DNA of 64,000 nt from the NCBI GenBank assembly GCA_029838195.1, contig JALGVJ010000007.1, positions 79,260 through 143,259 on the forward strand. Direction: 5' to 3'. Source of the stretch: Promethearchaeota archaeon (GTDB lineage Archaea > Asgardarchaeota > Lokiarchaeia > Sigyniarchaeales > SOKP01). Made by a program: the position numbers and the translations under genes. This document shows, in pieces, positions 29,670-38,863 of the stretch; within the stretch, counting starts at the first letter, position 1, and the number at the start of each line of letters is the position of its first letter. The notes beneath the pieces were generated by a model. The model worked only from the letters and a program-made list of their open reading frames with translations. It was not told the DNA's origin and made no database searches.

Positions 29670-30791
29670 TTATTTTTTTTCTAATAATTCTTGTAATAAC
29701 TCATCTATTAAGTTGAGCCCTTCCAAGAGCTCTTCTTTTTTAGTCCCAATTCCAATTCTTAAATAATTATCCATTCCAAAGCAATCTCCAGGAACAACGA
29801 ATACATCTTTTTTCTCACGCAATTTAATCGATAATTCCGAAGAATTCATGGGAAAGTTATATCTGAGAAAAGCGATTCCTCCTGCTTGAGGAGAAATGAA
29901 ATGAAAGAGATTTTCATGTTTCTTGACCCATTTTTTCATGATTTTTAGATTTTCTTTCAACATTTCACGATTTCGCGATAAGATCTTTTCTCTTAAAGGA
30001 GATTGTAAAACGCGGCTGGCTACGAATTGGCTAATCAATCCCGTTGTAATGGTAGTATAATCACTATAACTCCATAATTTTTCAATTTCGTTTTTTGGGC
30101 CAACCAGCCAACCTAATCTCAACCCTTGAAGAGAATAAGCTTTCGAGAGTCCTCCATTAACGATCACTTTATCATAAAGCCCCCAAAAGGAAGGAGTTTC
30201 TTTCTCGATTAATTCAGCCCCTCGATAAATTTCATCCACATACAACCAAATATCAGCTTTTTTAGCAATATCTACAATGAATTCCATGGATTTTTCATTA
30301 AGAACCGCCCCGGTAGGATTATTAGGATTACAAAGCGAAATCAATTTTGTCCGAGGTGAGAGCAATGGTTCAATCTCTTTAAATTCTGGTTGCCAATCCA
30401 ATTCTTCTTTTAAATGAAAAGGTTTGACTGTTATTCCGAAGGAACGGGCAAGTCCATGAAGTTGCATGTAATTTGGCAACATAAAAATCATCTCATCACC
30501 CGGCTCTAACAAACACCACGCTACTAAAAAGTTAGCTTCTGCTGAACCATTAGTAATTAAAATATTATCTAAATTAGCTCCAGGATAAAGGCTGCTTATG
30601 ATTTCTCTTAGCTCAATTGAACCATTAGTCTGACCATAACCTAATGGTAAATTAAGAAGTTCTTCAATTTCATCATCATTTAATATTTCACGAAGAGAAC
30701 ATGGATGTATTCCACTTTCAGTCAAATTATATTTCACTAAATTTTCCCATAGCGATTGTGTCCGTTCTAATTTAAATTCTTCAATTTTCAT
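29670..30791 (-). CDS. Class I/II PLP-dependent aminotransferase
   Basis: A 373-residue aspartate-aminotransferase-fold enzyme. PLP-binding features: NGSAEANFL (81-89), SLCNPNNPTGAVLNE (152-166), the Asp in YVDEIYRGAE (184-193), the Schiff-base Lys217 in NGGLSKAYSL and RLGW after it. The C-terminal Arg region (NYLRIGIGT) is present. Substrate specificity is not readable. The gene ends 14 bases from the end of the convergent GPH transporter gene and may deaminate amino acids released by the peptidases of this region. Confidence 0.9.
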   Translation of the reverse strand: MKIEEFKLERTQSLWENLVKYNLTESGIHPCSLREILNDDEIEELLNLPLGYGQTNGSIELREIISSLYPGANLDNILITNGSAEANFLVAWCLLEPGDEMIFMLPNYMQLHGLARSFGITVKPFHLKEELDWQPEFKEIEPLLSPRTKLISLCNPNNPTGAVLNEKSMEFIVDIAKKADIWLYVDEIYRGAELIEKETPSFWGLYDKVIVNGGLSKAYSLQGLRLGWLVGPKNEIEKLWSYSDYTTITTGLISQFVASRVLQSPLREKILSRNREMLKENLKIMKKWVKKHENLFHFISPQAGGIAFLRYNFPMNSSELSIKLREKKDVFVVPGDCFGMDNYLRIGIGTKKEELLEGLNLIDELLQELLEKK

Positions 30792-30953
30792 GTGTTTGCA
30801 CCACGTTTACTAAAGAAGGGTTTGCTCCTTAATAATATTTATGAAAAAAATTTCATAAAAACCTATTATCGGTTAAATTAAACGACTCTTTTCCATCCTC
30901 CAAGTAAGACCATAACAAGAGAAATGAAAATAAAAAAAATATTGGAAATTGAA

Positions 30954-31259
30954 TTATTTAACTTTATTTAGAGCTTCCTTCAAAATTATTTCAAATTTCT
31001 CCAGAATAAAATCACAGTTTTCATCCGTAATGATGAGTAGAGGCTTAATTTTAACTACATTGTGGCATAAAACCTCTCCTTTCGCATTCAAGTACGGCAT
31101 ACTCTCCCCAAGATAGAGTCCATGTTCCGGCGCTATAAGAATCATTTGTTCACACAAATCATTAAAAGGTTCTCGAGGGTCTCTATTCTTTACTAATTCC
31201 ACTCCGATAAAAAGCCCTGCTCCTCGAACATCTCCAATGACTTTAAATCCCTCTTGCAT
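30954..31259 (-). pseudogene. C-terminal remnant of a class III aminotransferase
   Basis: The 101 codons correspond to the last quarter of a class III (GABA/ornithine type) aminotransferase: IGDVRGAGLFIGVELVKNR, a hallmark of these C-terminal domains, and a final ITDENCDFILEKFEIILKEA. The PLP-binding Lys and the whole large domain are absent. A stop codon lies directly before the apparent ATG, and the sequence upstream switches to a duplicated block seen also beside the topoisomerase gene. Family members are 400-450 residues. It cannot be an active enzyme. Confidence 0.82.
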
Positions 31260-31261
31260 CT

Positions 31262-31283
31262 AATGCCGTTAAAATGCCGTTAA
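31262..31283. repeat. 11-base tandem repeat at the duplication boundary
   Basis: AATGCCGTTAA is present twice in tandem exactly between the truncated aminotransferase and the start of the duplicated block at 31296. It may be a scar of the rearrangement. Confidence 0.6.
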
Positions 31284-31295
31284 AATGATATAATT

Positions 31296-31610
31296 TAATT
31301 GCTAAGAATTTAAGATCTTAAAAGATCAATGCGTGGAACACGAGAGATAAGACGTTTATTTTAATCGAAAACGATATTTATTATTGGCTGCTCTCGATAA
31401 TCCAATATAATTGTCCGATATCTTATAATGCATTTCGCCTCCAATTATTTTTTTTTCCACGTAAGCATTAGTTATATCATGATTTAACGAGTGAAACATG
31501 GTTCCCAATGTTACCGGCCCTAAATAATTCCTCTCTCCCTTTTTCTTGGCAATTCTTACTAATTCTGTTTCAGAATGCCACGCACCATCTAATAATGCGA
31601 AAATTAAATC
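31296..31610. repeat. Dispersed duplication, copy B
   Basis: Matches 19834-20157. Its first 55 bases are a diverged copy of the 3' end of the topoisomerase coding sequence, now non-coding with changed stop and codons, followed by the 3' part of the intact winged-helix gene. This shows that the segment was copied as a block that included the topoisomerase end. Confidence 0.85.
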
Positions 31611-31709
31611 ATTTTTTATATTGCTTTTTATATTTTTAAGTTTTTGAAATAAATTCGAATAATTTCCATCAATATTAGCATTTTCCTCTAAATTTTTAAT
31701 ATTTTCCAT
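31356..31709 (-). CDS. Small winged-helix DNA-binding protein (intact paralogue)
   Basis: A 117-residue protein with a charged, helical N-terminus (about 1-35) and a probable winged helix (about 36-117): FALLDGAWHSETELVRIAKK as the helix-turn-helix, TLGTMFHSLNHDI as the recognition helix region and GGEMHYKISDN as a wing strand. GAGGT lies seven bases before the ATG. A frameshifted paralogue sits next to the topoisomerase gene. The DNA-binding role is inferred from the fold pattern; targets are unknown. Confidence 0.65.
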   Translation of the reverse strand: MENIKNLEENANIDGNYSNLFQKLKNIKSNIKNDLIFALLDGAWHSETELVRIAKKKGERNYLGPVTLGTMFHSLNHDITNAYVEKKIIGGEMHYKISDNYIGLSRAANNKYRFRLK

Positions 31710-31852
31710 GATTTACCTCGCCTCTTTACACTCATAGTGATCCTTATGAAAATAATTTACATCATTCTTTTAATTTAAGAATATCATCCATGTATTATCG
31801 TCAAGAAAAAGTATAGAACAAGGATTAATTTTTAATCGTTCTGATCATGTGA

Positions 31853-33001
31853 TTACTCTTTTACTAAATCTTCAGGTATTCCTTCATTATAATATTTAGA
31901 TCTCGTAATCCACTTTTGCGCAAATTCCGGAAGGATGCTCAGAATGGAGCCGCCAATCCACACGGAAAAGGTACGCTCTCTAGGAGCAATGATTTTTAGA
32001 TTTTGACTTAATTTTTTATCCCGCATCATTTTTAACTCTAACTCTTGATAGAGCCGTGCTTTTAAATTCTGAAATAAAGAACCGCCCCCAGAAAGAAATA
32101 TATTATTTAAAAGTTCCGGACGTAAATCTACATCGCATGAATTAATAGCATCCATGATTGCAACATGAAGAGGAGGATCTTCCATTTGCATTAAAGAAGG
32201 ATCAAATAATAATTCAGGAATCATGAATCGCTCTTTAGAGAGAGTAAAAATCGAACCATCGGGTAAAGAAAATTTCTTTTTGTATTGTTCACTACGTTTT
32301 AAATCTTGTTTAAAATCTAAAGAAACAAAACTTGCTTTTTCCTTGAGCACGCGCACCAGATCCCGTTGGATGGAAGAATCTACAGAAAGTCCAATCGTTT
32401 TTGAAAGAATATTTTCAGCATGGCGAGTAATGGCACGCCCTCCAACTTTTGAAATGCGAATCGAATGGGTGATTTTATAACTCTTGTAAATCGGAACGAT
32501 TCGAGTACTGCTATCCCCAATTTCAACAACTAATCCCGTCTGAAAGCCACCAGAATATAACGTGAGTAAGGAATCTAACACCGGATAAAATGCCATGCAC
32601 TGATATTTTTCCAAGAAAATTTCAAATAGTCTTTGGAGGTCATTCTTGGGAAATAAAGGGTGAATCGCAAACAATATGTTAAACATCGTAGGATCGATTT
32701 TCAGGTTAAAAAAGATATAATCTAATAATAATTGGAAATGATCCCAATTTGTAATTTTCCCATTATTAATGGGATAAGTGATTTTAAATAACCCTAAGGA
32801 TTGAATTTCATCTCCTACATAATATTGTTGATTTTTGGAGCCATACTCTGCTTGAATATCATGATATTTTGGATGGCCAACAATAGAAGGAAACACTAAT
32901 GAGGGAAAATCCTCAGCAGCAAAACCTGCCTTAGTAGAAAATTGACCAATGTCCAATACGATAGTTAGGGTCGTCATGGTTTCATCACGATTTTCAATCA
33001 T
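31853..33001 (-). CDS. Actin-family protein (Asgard actin homologue)
   Basis: A 382-residue protein alignable over its whole length with eukaryotic actin and Arps. Phosphate loop 1 is DIGQFSTKAGFAAEDFP, followed by LVFPSIVG as in actin. YVGDEIQS, YPINNGKITNWD, phosphate loop 2 VVEIGDSSTRIVP, the adenosine motif LSGGGSLFQNL and the C-terminal FSVWIGGSILSILPEF all match. Differences: the equivalents of actin Asp154, Gln137 and His161, which position the attacking water or the metal, read Glu, Asp and Arg. The protein should bind nucleotide but may hydrolyse it slowly or not at all. The first ATG is given; ATG at 32977, with GTGAT upstream, would fit actin's N-terminal length better. No profilin or gelsolin gene is near. 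Confidence 0.93.
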   Translation of the reverse strand: MIENRDETMTTLTIVLDIGQFSTKAGFAAEDFPSLVFPSIVGHPKYHDIQAEYGSKNQQYYVGDEIQSLGLFKITYPINNGKITNWDHFQLLLDYIFFNLKIDPTMFNILFAIHPLFPKNDLQRLFEIFLEKYQCMAFYPVLDSLLTLYSGGFQTGLVVEIGDSSTRIVPIYKSYKITHSIRISKVGGRAITRHAENILSKTIGLSVDSSIQRDLVRVLKEKASFVSLDFKQDLKRSEQYKKKFSLPDGSIFTLSKERFMIPELLFDPSLMQMEDPPLHVAIMDAINSCDVDLRPELLNNIFLSGGGSLFQNLKARLYQELELKMMRDKKLSQNLKIIAPRERTFSVWIGGSILSILPEFAQKWITRSKYYNEGIPEDLVKE

Positions 33002-33100
33002 ACATTTAAAATCGCCATTAGAATACTATAATACATTTAACATGGTGCATGAATAAATATATCTTTGTAAGGAGTGCTTTAATGAGATCGTTTCTATAAA

Positions 33101-33838
33101 CTAGATCAATAAAATTTTCAATGGAGTATATGTCGTTTCGGGAATATAAGCTTCGCCATATGCTTTGCCAATTTCATTCCCCCGCAAAATTGCTGTATCT
33201 TCTGCCCAATCTAAGACTCTTTCTAATACCTCCTTTTGAGAGACATAAACTTGATTAAAGATTTCCTTTTTTCGTTCCCAATATTGTTCGATATCCACGA
33301 TTATAAAAACAGAGCTTTCTATATATTGGAATTTACAAGAGGGTGATTCATAATAATATACTCCAAACGGTTTCCAAGATCTTCCATGTCCTCCGTACGC
33401 TTTTCCCGTAGAACAATGATAAATGCTTTCTCGCACGATTAAAGATAAATTTCTATGAACTCTATGAAAATCCGTAAAATGGGGAATTAAAACCACTTGA
33501 GGTTTTCTCTCTCTAATTAAATTGGTAATTCTATCTATTTTATTTCTATTAATTAACAAATCAGAATAACCTAATTCAACAATTTCAGTATTTAAAATAT
33601 CAGACACCAATTTTAATTCACTTTCTCTTGTTTCAATGATGCTCTTTTGTTGATTTGATTTCGCATACCCTCCCAGTCCTGGAGTAGCAATTACAATGAT
33701 AACTTCCGTACCGAGTGCTTGATATTTTAAAATTGTACCCCCACAGGAGATCAACTCGTCATCCGGATGTCCGGCAAAGATCATCATTTTTTTTGGGATT
33801 ACAATGGGAATTTCCTCTTCACACATGATTGTGTTCAT
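33101..33838 (-). CDS. PIG-L/LmbE family zinc-dependent deacetylase
   Basis: A 245-residue deacetylase of the PIG-L family, acting on N-acetylglucosaminyl compounds in known members. The zinc motif is H24-P-D-D-E28 in FAGHPDDELISCGG, and the third zinc ligand is probably in HFTDFHRVHRN (about 120), where the family has a HxxH pattern. TPGLGGYAKSNQ and YYYESPSC are also family-like. No signal peptide is seen. The GH20 hexosaminidase at the window start could supply N-acetylated sugars, but the true substrate is unknown. Confidence 0.88.
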   Translation of the reverse strand: MNTIMCEEEIPIVIPKKMMIFAGHPDDELISCGGTILKYQALGTEVIIVIATPGLGGYAKSNQQKSIIETRESELKLVSDILNTEIVELGYSDLLINRNKIDRITNLIRERKPQVVLIPHFTDFHRVHRNLSLIVRESIYHCSTGKAYGGHGRSWKPFGVYYYESPSCKFQYIESSVFIIVDIEQYWERKKEIFNQVYVSQKEVLERVLDWAEDTAILRGNEIGKAYGEAYIPETTYTPLKILLI

Positions 33839-34077
33839 CGTTCCGAACCTCTTAAATGTTCAATCGTTTAATTTACTTCCAGAAAATTTTAGCAATTCAA
33901 GATCCAAGAAAGATAAAGTTTTTGAACCTTCTTGCCATGAGTATTATTAGGTAATCGTGAGGGAAAAAAAATTATAAGATTTAAATTTTTTACTTGGGTT
34001 TATCAATAGTTGATCGATACATTTTTAATTCCATTTGGAATATAAAAAAACTTTATCAAAAAAAAGAGGAACTTCTA

Positions 34078-35550
34078 ATGGCATTAATAAAAAATATAGA
34101 TCAAGAAAAATTACGGGAGAATGCTATAAAGATACCGAAACCTAGTGAGTTCAAGGAGCCTGCTAATATCACGGTTGAATTTTTATCCGTGGCCTTCACG
34201 CGCTTGATCGCGGCTGCTCTTTTCATCCTTTCTGGAATGATTTCCTTATTAGTATTTGGACCAGGTGTGGGCCACCATCAAACGCGATATGGAAATGCGA
34301 TATTCTTGGGTGGACCATCTTTTTTTTACGTGACAGGCTTGCCCGTGTTGATGATCGGAATAGGGTTATTGATTTATTTCATTTTTAGCATTTTCAAGGG
34401 AACATTCTCCAGCTCTGACCATTTTTTATATTTTCAAGAAATACGCCCCCGCTTGCCCCGTTTTACAGAAGTTCCCAAAAATAAAATAGAAGCCTTAAGA
34501 TTCCAGAATAATCAATTAGGGCCAAAATTAACGTGGATAATCATTCTTACTCCCTTTATCGTACTTCAATTACTCACGGGAATACCGTTATTTACAGCAG
34601 AAAGAGCCGCACCCGCCCACGTGTTATCTTGGACTTTTCTCATCATTTCCATTTTAGAAATCATGGCCGTGTATATTCTCGTCATGCATCCTCAAGCATA
34701 TTTTGAATTCGCCAGCGATGAAAAATTGCATGAAATGTGGTTCGCTCCCAGGAAAATGGATGAATTGATGGGAAAATTTCAAGCTTTGTTTAATCTTTCA
34801 ATACCTTCAAAAGAACAGGAAAACCGTCCGGAATTTGCTCCAATTAACGATACTCATATCAGCCTCTTCAGAGTCATCTTGGGAATTTTTTTAGTAGCCT
34901 CTACTTTAATCATGATGTTAGGAATGGTTCTATTCGGCTCTCTTTTCTGGTGGCTAGGATTAATCTATGGAGTTATATTACTTGTAAAAGCAAGATTTCA
35001 CGATTTCAGTGATCCCCATACTGATAAATTTTTCTTCAATGAGCAAGAACGGATATTCAAGTTCTATAAAAAATTCAAGAATAAATTTCACTACATCCTT
35101 GCAACTGATGTTAATTCTGTAAAATTAACACGATGGTTTAGAAGATTAGATTTTTTTGACGTGGGACTCATTGGTGGAATGCTTGTCTCTCTCATATTCT
35201 TACAAGTCGAAGGATGGAAAATTGCAGATTCCACGATCGCCATTCGGGATAATGTTATCAGCACTATTTACATGGGTATTTTAATCTTCTTATTATTCGT
35301 GTTTCTTTGCGTGCCCATTGATGTCGTCGAATTTAAAACGCCAACCATTACCTATCGAATAGAAACTACCCTCAAATCCAAGTCTAAAAAACATTTTCAC
35401 CACTTCCTTGAAGATTTAAAAACGTTACATATCATGCTGAGAGAGCCTCAATTTAAAAGGACATTCCTTCTTCGAATCACCATCATTGGAATTCTCTTGC
35501 TAATAGGACTCAGTTGTAGCTTGATAGAGTTTGATTTTTATCTATTTTAA
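34078..35550 (+). CDS. Polytopic membrane protein of unknown function
   Basis: About 490 residues with roughly eight to nine transmembrane helices, for example FTRLIAAALFILSGMIS, LPVLMIGIGLLIYFIFSIF, FIVLQLLTGIPLF, VLSWTFLIISILEIMAVY, LFRVILGIFLVASTLIMMLG and ITIIGILLLIGL. Soluble loops contain short basic patches. I do not recognise a transporter or enzyme motif. ATG at 34078 is chosen because GAGG precedes it by seven bases; the upstream TTG has no such site. The next gene, 36 bases on, encodes a membrane-anchored extracellular protein, so the two probably act together at the cell envelope. Confidence 0.75.
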   Translation: MALIKNIDQEKLRENAIKIPKPSEFKEPANITVEFLSVAFTRLIAAALFILSGMISLLVFGPGVGHHQTRYGNAIFLGGPSFFYVTGLPVLMIGIGLLIYFIFSIFKGTFSSSDHFLYFQEIRPRLPRFTEVPKNKIEALRFQNNQLGPKLTWIIILTPFIVLQLLTGIPLFTAERAAPAHVLSWTFLIISILEIMAVYILVMHPQAYFEFASDEKLHEMWFAPRKMDELMGKFQALFNLSIPSKEQENRPEFAPINDTHISLFRVILGIFLVASTLIMMLGMVLFGSLFWWLGLIYGVILLVKARFHDFSDPHTDKFFFNEQERIFKFYKKFKNKFHYILATDVNSVKLTRWFRRLDFFDVGLIGGMLVSLIFLQVEGWKIADSTIAIRDNVISTIYMGILIFLLFVFLCVPIDVVEFKTPTITYRIETTLKSKSKKHFHHFLEDLKTLHIMLREPQFKRTFLLRITIIGILLLIGLSCSLIEFDFYLF

Positions 35551-35586
35551 TTACAAATATTATAATTTGAAAATTGATACATCTAG

Positions 35587-37206
35587 GTGGAAGAATTGAG
35601 AATTAGAAAAAGAAAAACCTTACCAAGACGGAATGCGCTTGTGGTCGTTCTATTTTTCATCCCCGTTCTCTGCGTTTTATCCTATTTAGGACTGTTCATG
35701 TATATTTTATACGATATCTCTTCCTATAACCTCGAAATGCCCCCTCCTAAAACGGAATATTTCTACGATTTGAATGAAATTAATGAAAATACGCTAGATA
35801 AATTAGCCCATACCTATGAATATCAATTAAAATACCATCATTCCCCGGCCTACATTCCTGTCGATGTAACCTTTAAGGATTCTACATATACTTCAATTGA
35901 TTATTGGCACGGAACAGATAATGGGGCTTTACATCTTGGATATGCCCTCGCAGCCGAGTGCCACAGATATAAAGCCGCTTTAAGAGAAGGCGATATAGCT
36001 GAAGCTAATAGAGCCCTCATCATGGTAGAGCGATTTGTAACCGGTTTTAGCTACATGCTAGCAGCGCCAAACGGAGGCATCGGTCCTGATTATCCAGGAA
36101 CACCTGCCCGATTTGTTTGTTCTCCCGAAAACCGAAAGTATCATCCATTCATTTTTGAAGAGCATCCTCGTCATTTCAATGGCACGGGAGAATATAAAGA
36201 TTGGCGAGTGCGATTATATACGTCCCGGGATGAAATTGCCGGTTATTACTTGGGATTTGCTTCCGTATTGAGTTGCATTGATCCTGAACTAAACGAAGAT
36301 AGTAAATGGTGCGTCGATAGGATAAAATTGTTGACAGCTCAACTAATCGAAGGTTTCAAGAATACAAATTGGTTGGTCTTGGGAGGAGAAGGCGAGCCAG
36401 TGGGTTCTGATTTAAATACTTATCTCACGGGAAGCACGTGGCAATTGGCTCTCTTGAGAATCGGTGCCACTGCATATCCAGAAAAATATGAATCCTTATA
36501 TCAATATTGTGCCGCAAAGACGTTATCAGCCAAAAACGCAAATATGGGAAGTCTCAGTAACACCTTATACGATACATATGCTCTTGCCTTTAGCATGGAC
36601 GTAATGTACTCATTAATAATTTTAGAAGATGATCCGGGTTTGCGATATTATTACATTAAGAGTTTTGAAAATGGTTTTTATAATTTCGTGCGATATCATC
36701 GAAATGCATATTTTAATATCATTCATCTCATTTTCATGGAATTATTAAGTGAGTCCGAGCGAGTTGAATTTAATCACGAGGAATACAATGATGATATGGT
36801 AAGATGGGATGTTTTAGATCAATTGTGGCGATTTCAAGCCTCTGGATGGGATGATGGCGTGCGAAATTTAAATTTAAGGCGACGTCCTCATTCGACTCGT
36901 TGGAGCAGCGAGAATCCTGATATTCGGCGGATGGAGAAATTTCCAAGGAGAGATTATTGGGCGAATTTTTTCGAAAATAATAGCATCGGAAACATGTATT
37001 TGGGGATAAAAGACGAATTTGGGTTCGATAAAGAAATGTATAAATATCCGCTAACCATATCGGAATGTGCTCCTCATTATTTTTTATGGGAGCATTCGAA
37101 ATTTTTTGGAATGGGGGCAGATATTCATGGAAATGGTTTGACGCAAGCAGTACCTACGTCGTTTTTAACGGTCTATTGGATGGCGCGAGCGTTTGATATC
37201 ATTTAA
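35587..37206 (+). CDS. Membrane-anchored extracytoplasmic protein, probable alpha-toroid (glycosidase-like)
   Basis: Residues 18-44 form one hydrophobic helix after a basic stretch (RIRKRKTLPRR), so the remaining 490 residues lie outside the membrane. They are helical with repeated Trp/Tyr/Gly loops such as YWHGTDNGALHLGYALA, PDYPGTPARF and LVLGGEGEPVGSDLNTYLTG, resembling the six-hairpin barrel of glycoside hydrolases and lyases, though no family signature stands out. It starts at GTG 35587. Encoded 36 bases after a polytopic membrane protein. A sugar-chain substrate at the cell surface is a guess from fold pattern only. Confidence 0.65.
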   Translation: MEELRIRKRKTLPRRNALVVVLFFIPVLCVLSYLGLFMYILYDISSYNLEMPPPKTEYFYDLNEINENTLDKLAHTYEYQLKYHHSPAYIPVDVTFKDSTYTSIDYWHGTDNGALHLGYALAAECHRYKAALREGDIAEANRALIMVERFVTGFSYMLAAPNGGIGPDYPGTPARFVCSPENRKYHPFIFEEHPRHFNGTGEYKDWRVRLYTSRDEIAGYYLGFASVLSCIDPELNEDSKWCVDRIKLLTAQLIEGFKNTNWLVLGGEGEPVGSDLNTYLTGSTWQLALLRIGATAYPEKYESLYQYCAAKTLSAKNANMGSLSNTLYDTYALAFSMDVMYSLIILEDDPGLRYYYIKSFENGFYNFVRYHRNAYFNIIHLIFMELLSESERVEFNHEEYNDDMVRWDVLDQLWRFQASGWDDGVRNLNLRRRPHSTRWSSENPDIRRMEKFPRRDYWANFFENNSIGNMYLGIKDEFGFDKEMYKYPLTISECAPHYFLWEHSKFFGMGADIHGNGLTQAVPTSFLTVYWMARAFDII

Positions 37207-37239
37207 AAAAAGAATTTAAAAAAACCTTAAATAACTTCC

Positions 37240-37269
37240 TTTTTTTTTCATTTTCATTTTCATTTTTTA
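37240..37269 (+). terminator. T-tract with TTTTCA repeats after the envelope gene pair
   Basis: A run of nine T followed by three TTTTCA units lies 35-65 bases after the stop codon of the anchored protein. It is a plausible U-rich archaeal terminator; the repeat itself is simple-sequence DNA. Confidence 0.4.
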
Positions 37270-37353
37270 TAAATTTATAAGATTTTTGTAATAAAATTTT
37301 TAATTTTTCAAAAGTTTCCTTATTTAAATGAATAAATTTTAATAGAAATTAAA

Positions 37354-38796
37354 TTGGATAAAAAAAATTTAATTTTAACTGCCAGTGGCATTCGGGGAAT
37401 TGCTCATGAAAGTTTAACAATTGATTTTGTGAAAAAATTAGCATGGGCGTTCGGAACGTGGTTAAAGAATGAAGAAAAAACGGTCGTGATCGGAAGAGAT
37501 ACCAGGATTAGCGGAAAACCCTTTGAAGATGCCATTATTGAAGGGTTAACAATAGCACGATGTAAAATTATTAATTTAGGAATCTGCCCGACACCAATCA
37601 TTATTTTTTCTAAGAATCAGTTAAATATAGCCGCAGGCATGATAATCTCCGGATCTCACAATCCCCCAGAATGGAATGGAATAAAATTGCTTCATGGTTT
37701 TACTTTCATTGATGAAAATGAGTTAAATCAAATCATGAATTTAATGGAAAACCATTCATTAAATGCCAATTCGCTGGATTTAAAAAAAAAAGATAAATGG
37801 GTGGTGGAACATTATAATCCAATCCCAGAATACGTGCGTTGGTTATACTTGCATGTGGACGTGAATGAAATTAAGCAAAAAAATCACCTTAAAGTTGCCA
37901 TTGATACCGGAGCTGGGGCAGGAAAACTTATCACCCCCCAATTATTAACCGATTTAGGTTGCGAAGTAATCAAGATCAATAATGAATTCGTGAACGGTAC
38001 CGAATTTCCCCGTAATCAAGAACCCATTGCTAAGAATCTTCAAGAATTGATCGTGAAGGTCATGACTGAAAAATGCGACGTTGGATTTGCCCATGATTGC
38101 GATGCTGATAGATTGGCGATAATTGGAGAGGATGGCACGTGGTACCCCGAAGATACGGGACTCGCCATTATTGCTAACCATTATTTAAAAAATTCTCAAG
38201 AACCTACAAGGAAAATCTTTGTTACAAATCTGGCCTCTTCTATGATGTTTGATGTGATTGCAGAAAAATATGATGCTGAATTAATAAGAACTCCCGTTGG
38301 AGAAAGACATTTAGCCGCAAAAATGCAAGAATTATTGGATAAATACAAAAACGAGCCACACCCCATCTTGATTTTCGGAGGAGAAGGGTCGTGTGGAGGA
38401 ATTATGTTTCCCCCTTTCAATAATGCCCGTGATGGAATCTTTGCCACCGCAAAACTAATTGAAATCTTGACTAAAACGGGTAAATCCATGACTGAACTCG
38501 TGTCCGAATTGCCTAAATTCTATTCCTATAGACAAGTTCTTGAAATAAATAGCACGAAAATCCACCAATTAATACACGAATTAAAAAGTGAGCTCGTGAA
38601 AGAAGGTGAAGATGTGTCTCAACATGGTCTCGATCTTCGCTTCGGAAAAGATAAAGAATGGTTCGTCCTTATCCATCCTTCTAATACCGAACCCGTGATT
38701 AGAGTGATTGCCGAGGCAAAAAGAGAATCACTTGCTCGATTATATTGTGAAACCACCACGGAATTATTAAAAATAATTAATTCTCGTTTAAATTAG
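37354..38796 (+). CDS. Phosphohexomutase (phosphoglucomutase/phosphomannomutase/phosphoglucosamine mutase family)
   Basis: Interconverts sugar-1- and sugar-6-phosphates for nucleotide-sugar synthesis. All four domains are visible in 480 residues: the substrate start TASGIRG, the phosphoserine loop with Ser101 in SGSHNPPEWNG, the Mg-binding DCDADR (about 247-252), the sugar-binding GGEGSCGG (about 343-350) and the phosphate-binding HPSNTEPVIRVIAEA near the C-terminus. GEGSCGG rather than GEQSGH makes the sugar preference uncertain. The start appears to be TTG at 37354; no ATG or GTG precedes it in frame. Confidence 0.92.
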   Translation: MDKKNLILTASGIRGIAHESLTIDFVKKLAWAFGTWLKNEEKTVVIGRDTRISGKPFEDAIIEGLTIARCKIINLGICPTPIIIFSKNQLNIAAGMIISGSHNPPEWNGIKLLHGFTFIDENELNQIMNLMENHSLNANSLDLKKKDKWVVEHYNPIPEYVRWLYLHVDVNEIKQKNHLKVAIDTGAGAGKLITPQLLTDLGCEVIKINNEFVNGTEFPRNQEPIAKNLQELIVKVMTEKCDVGFAHDCDADRLAIIGEDGTWYPEDTGLAIIANHYLKNSQEPTRKIFVTNLASSMMFDVIAEKYDAELIRTPVGERHLAAKMQELLDKYKNEPHPILIFGGEGSCGGIMFPPFNNARDGIFATAKLIEILTKTGKSMTELVSELPKFYSYRQVLEINSTKIHQLIHELKSELVKEGEDVSQHGLDLRFGKDKEWFVLIHPSNTEPVIRVIAEAKRESLARLYCETTTELLKIINSRLN

Positions 38797-38863
38797 TTCA
38801 ATATCCTAATTCTAAAAAAGTTTTTAATGAGGTATTTGTAAAAAGATAATAGAGCGAACGAAA

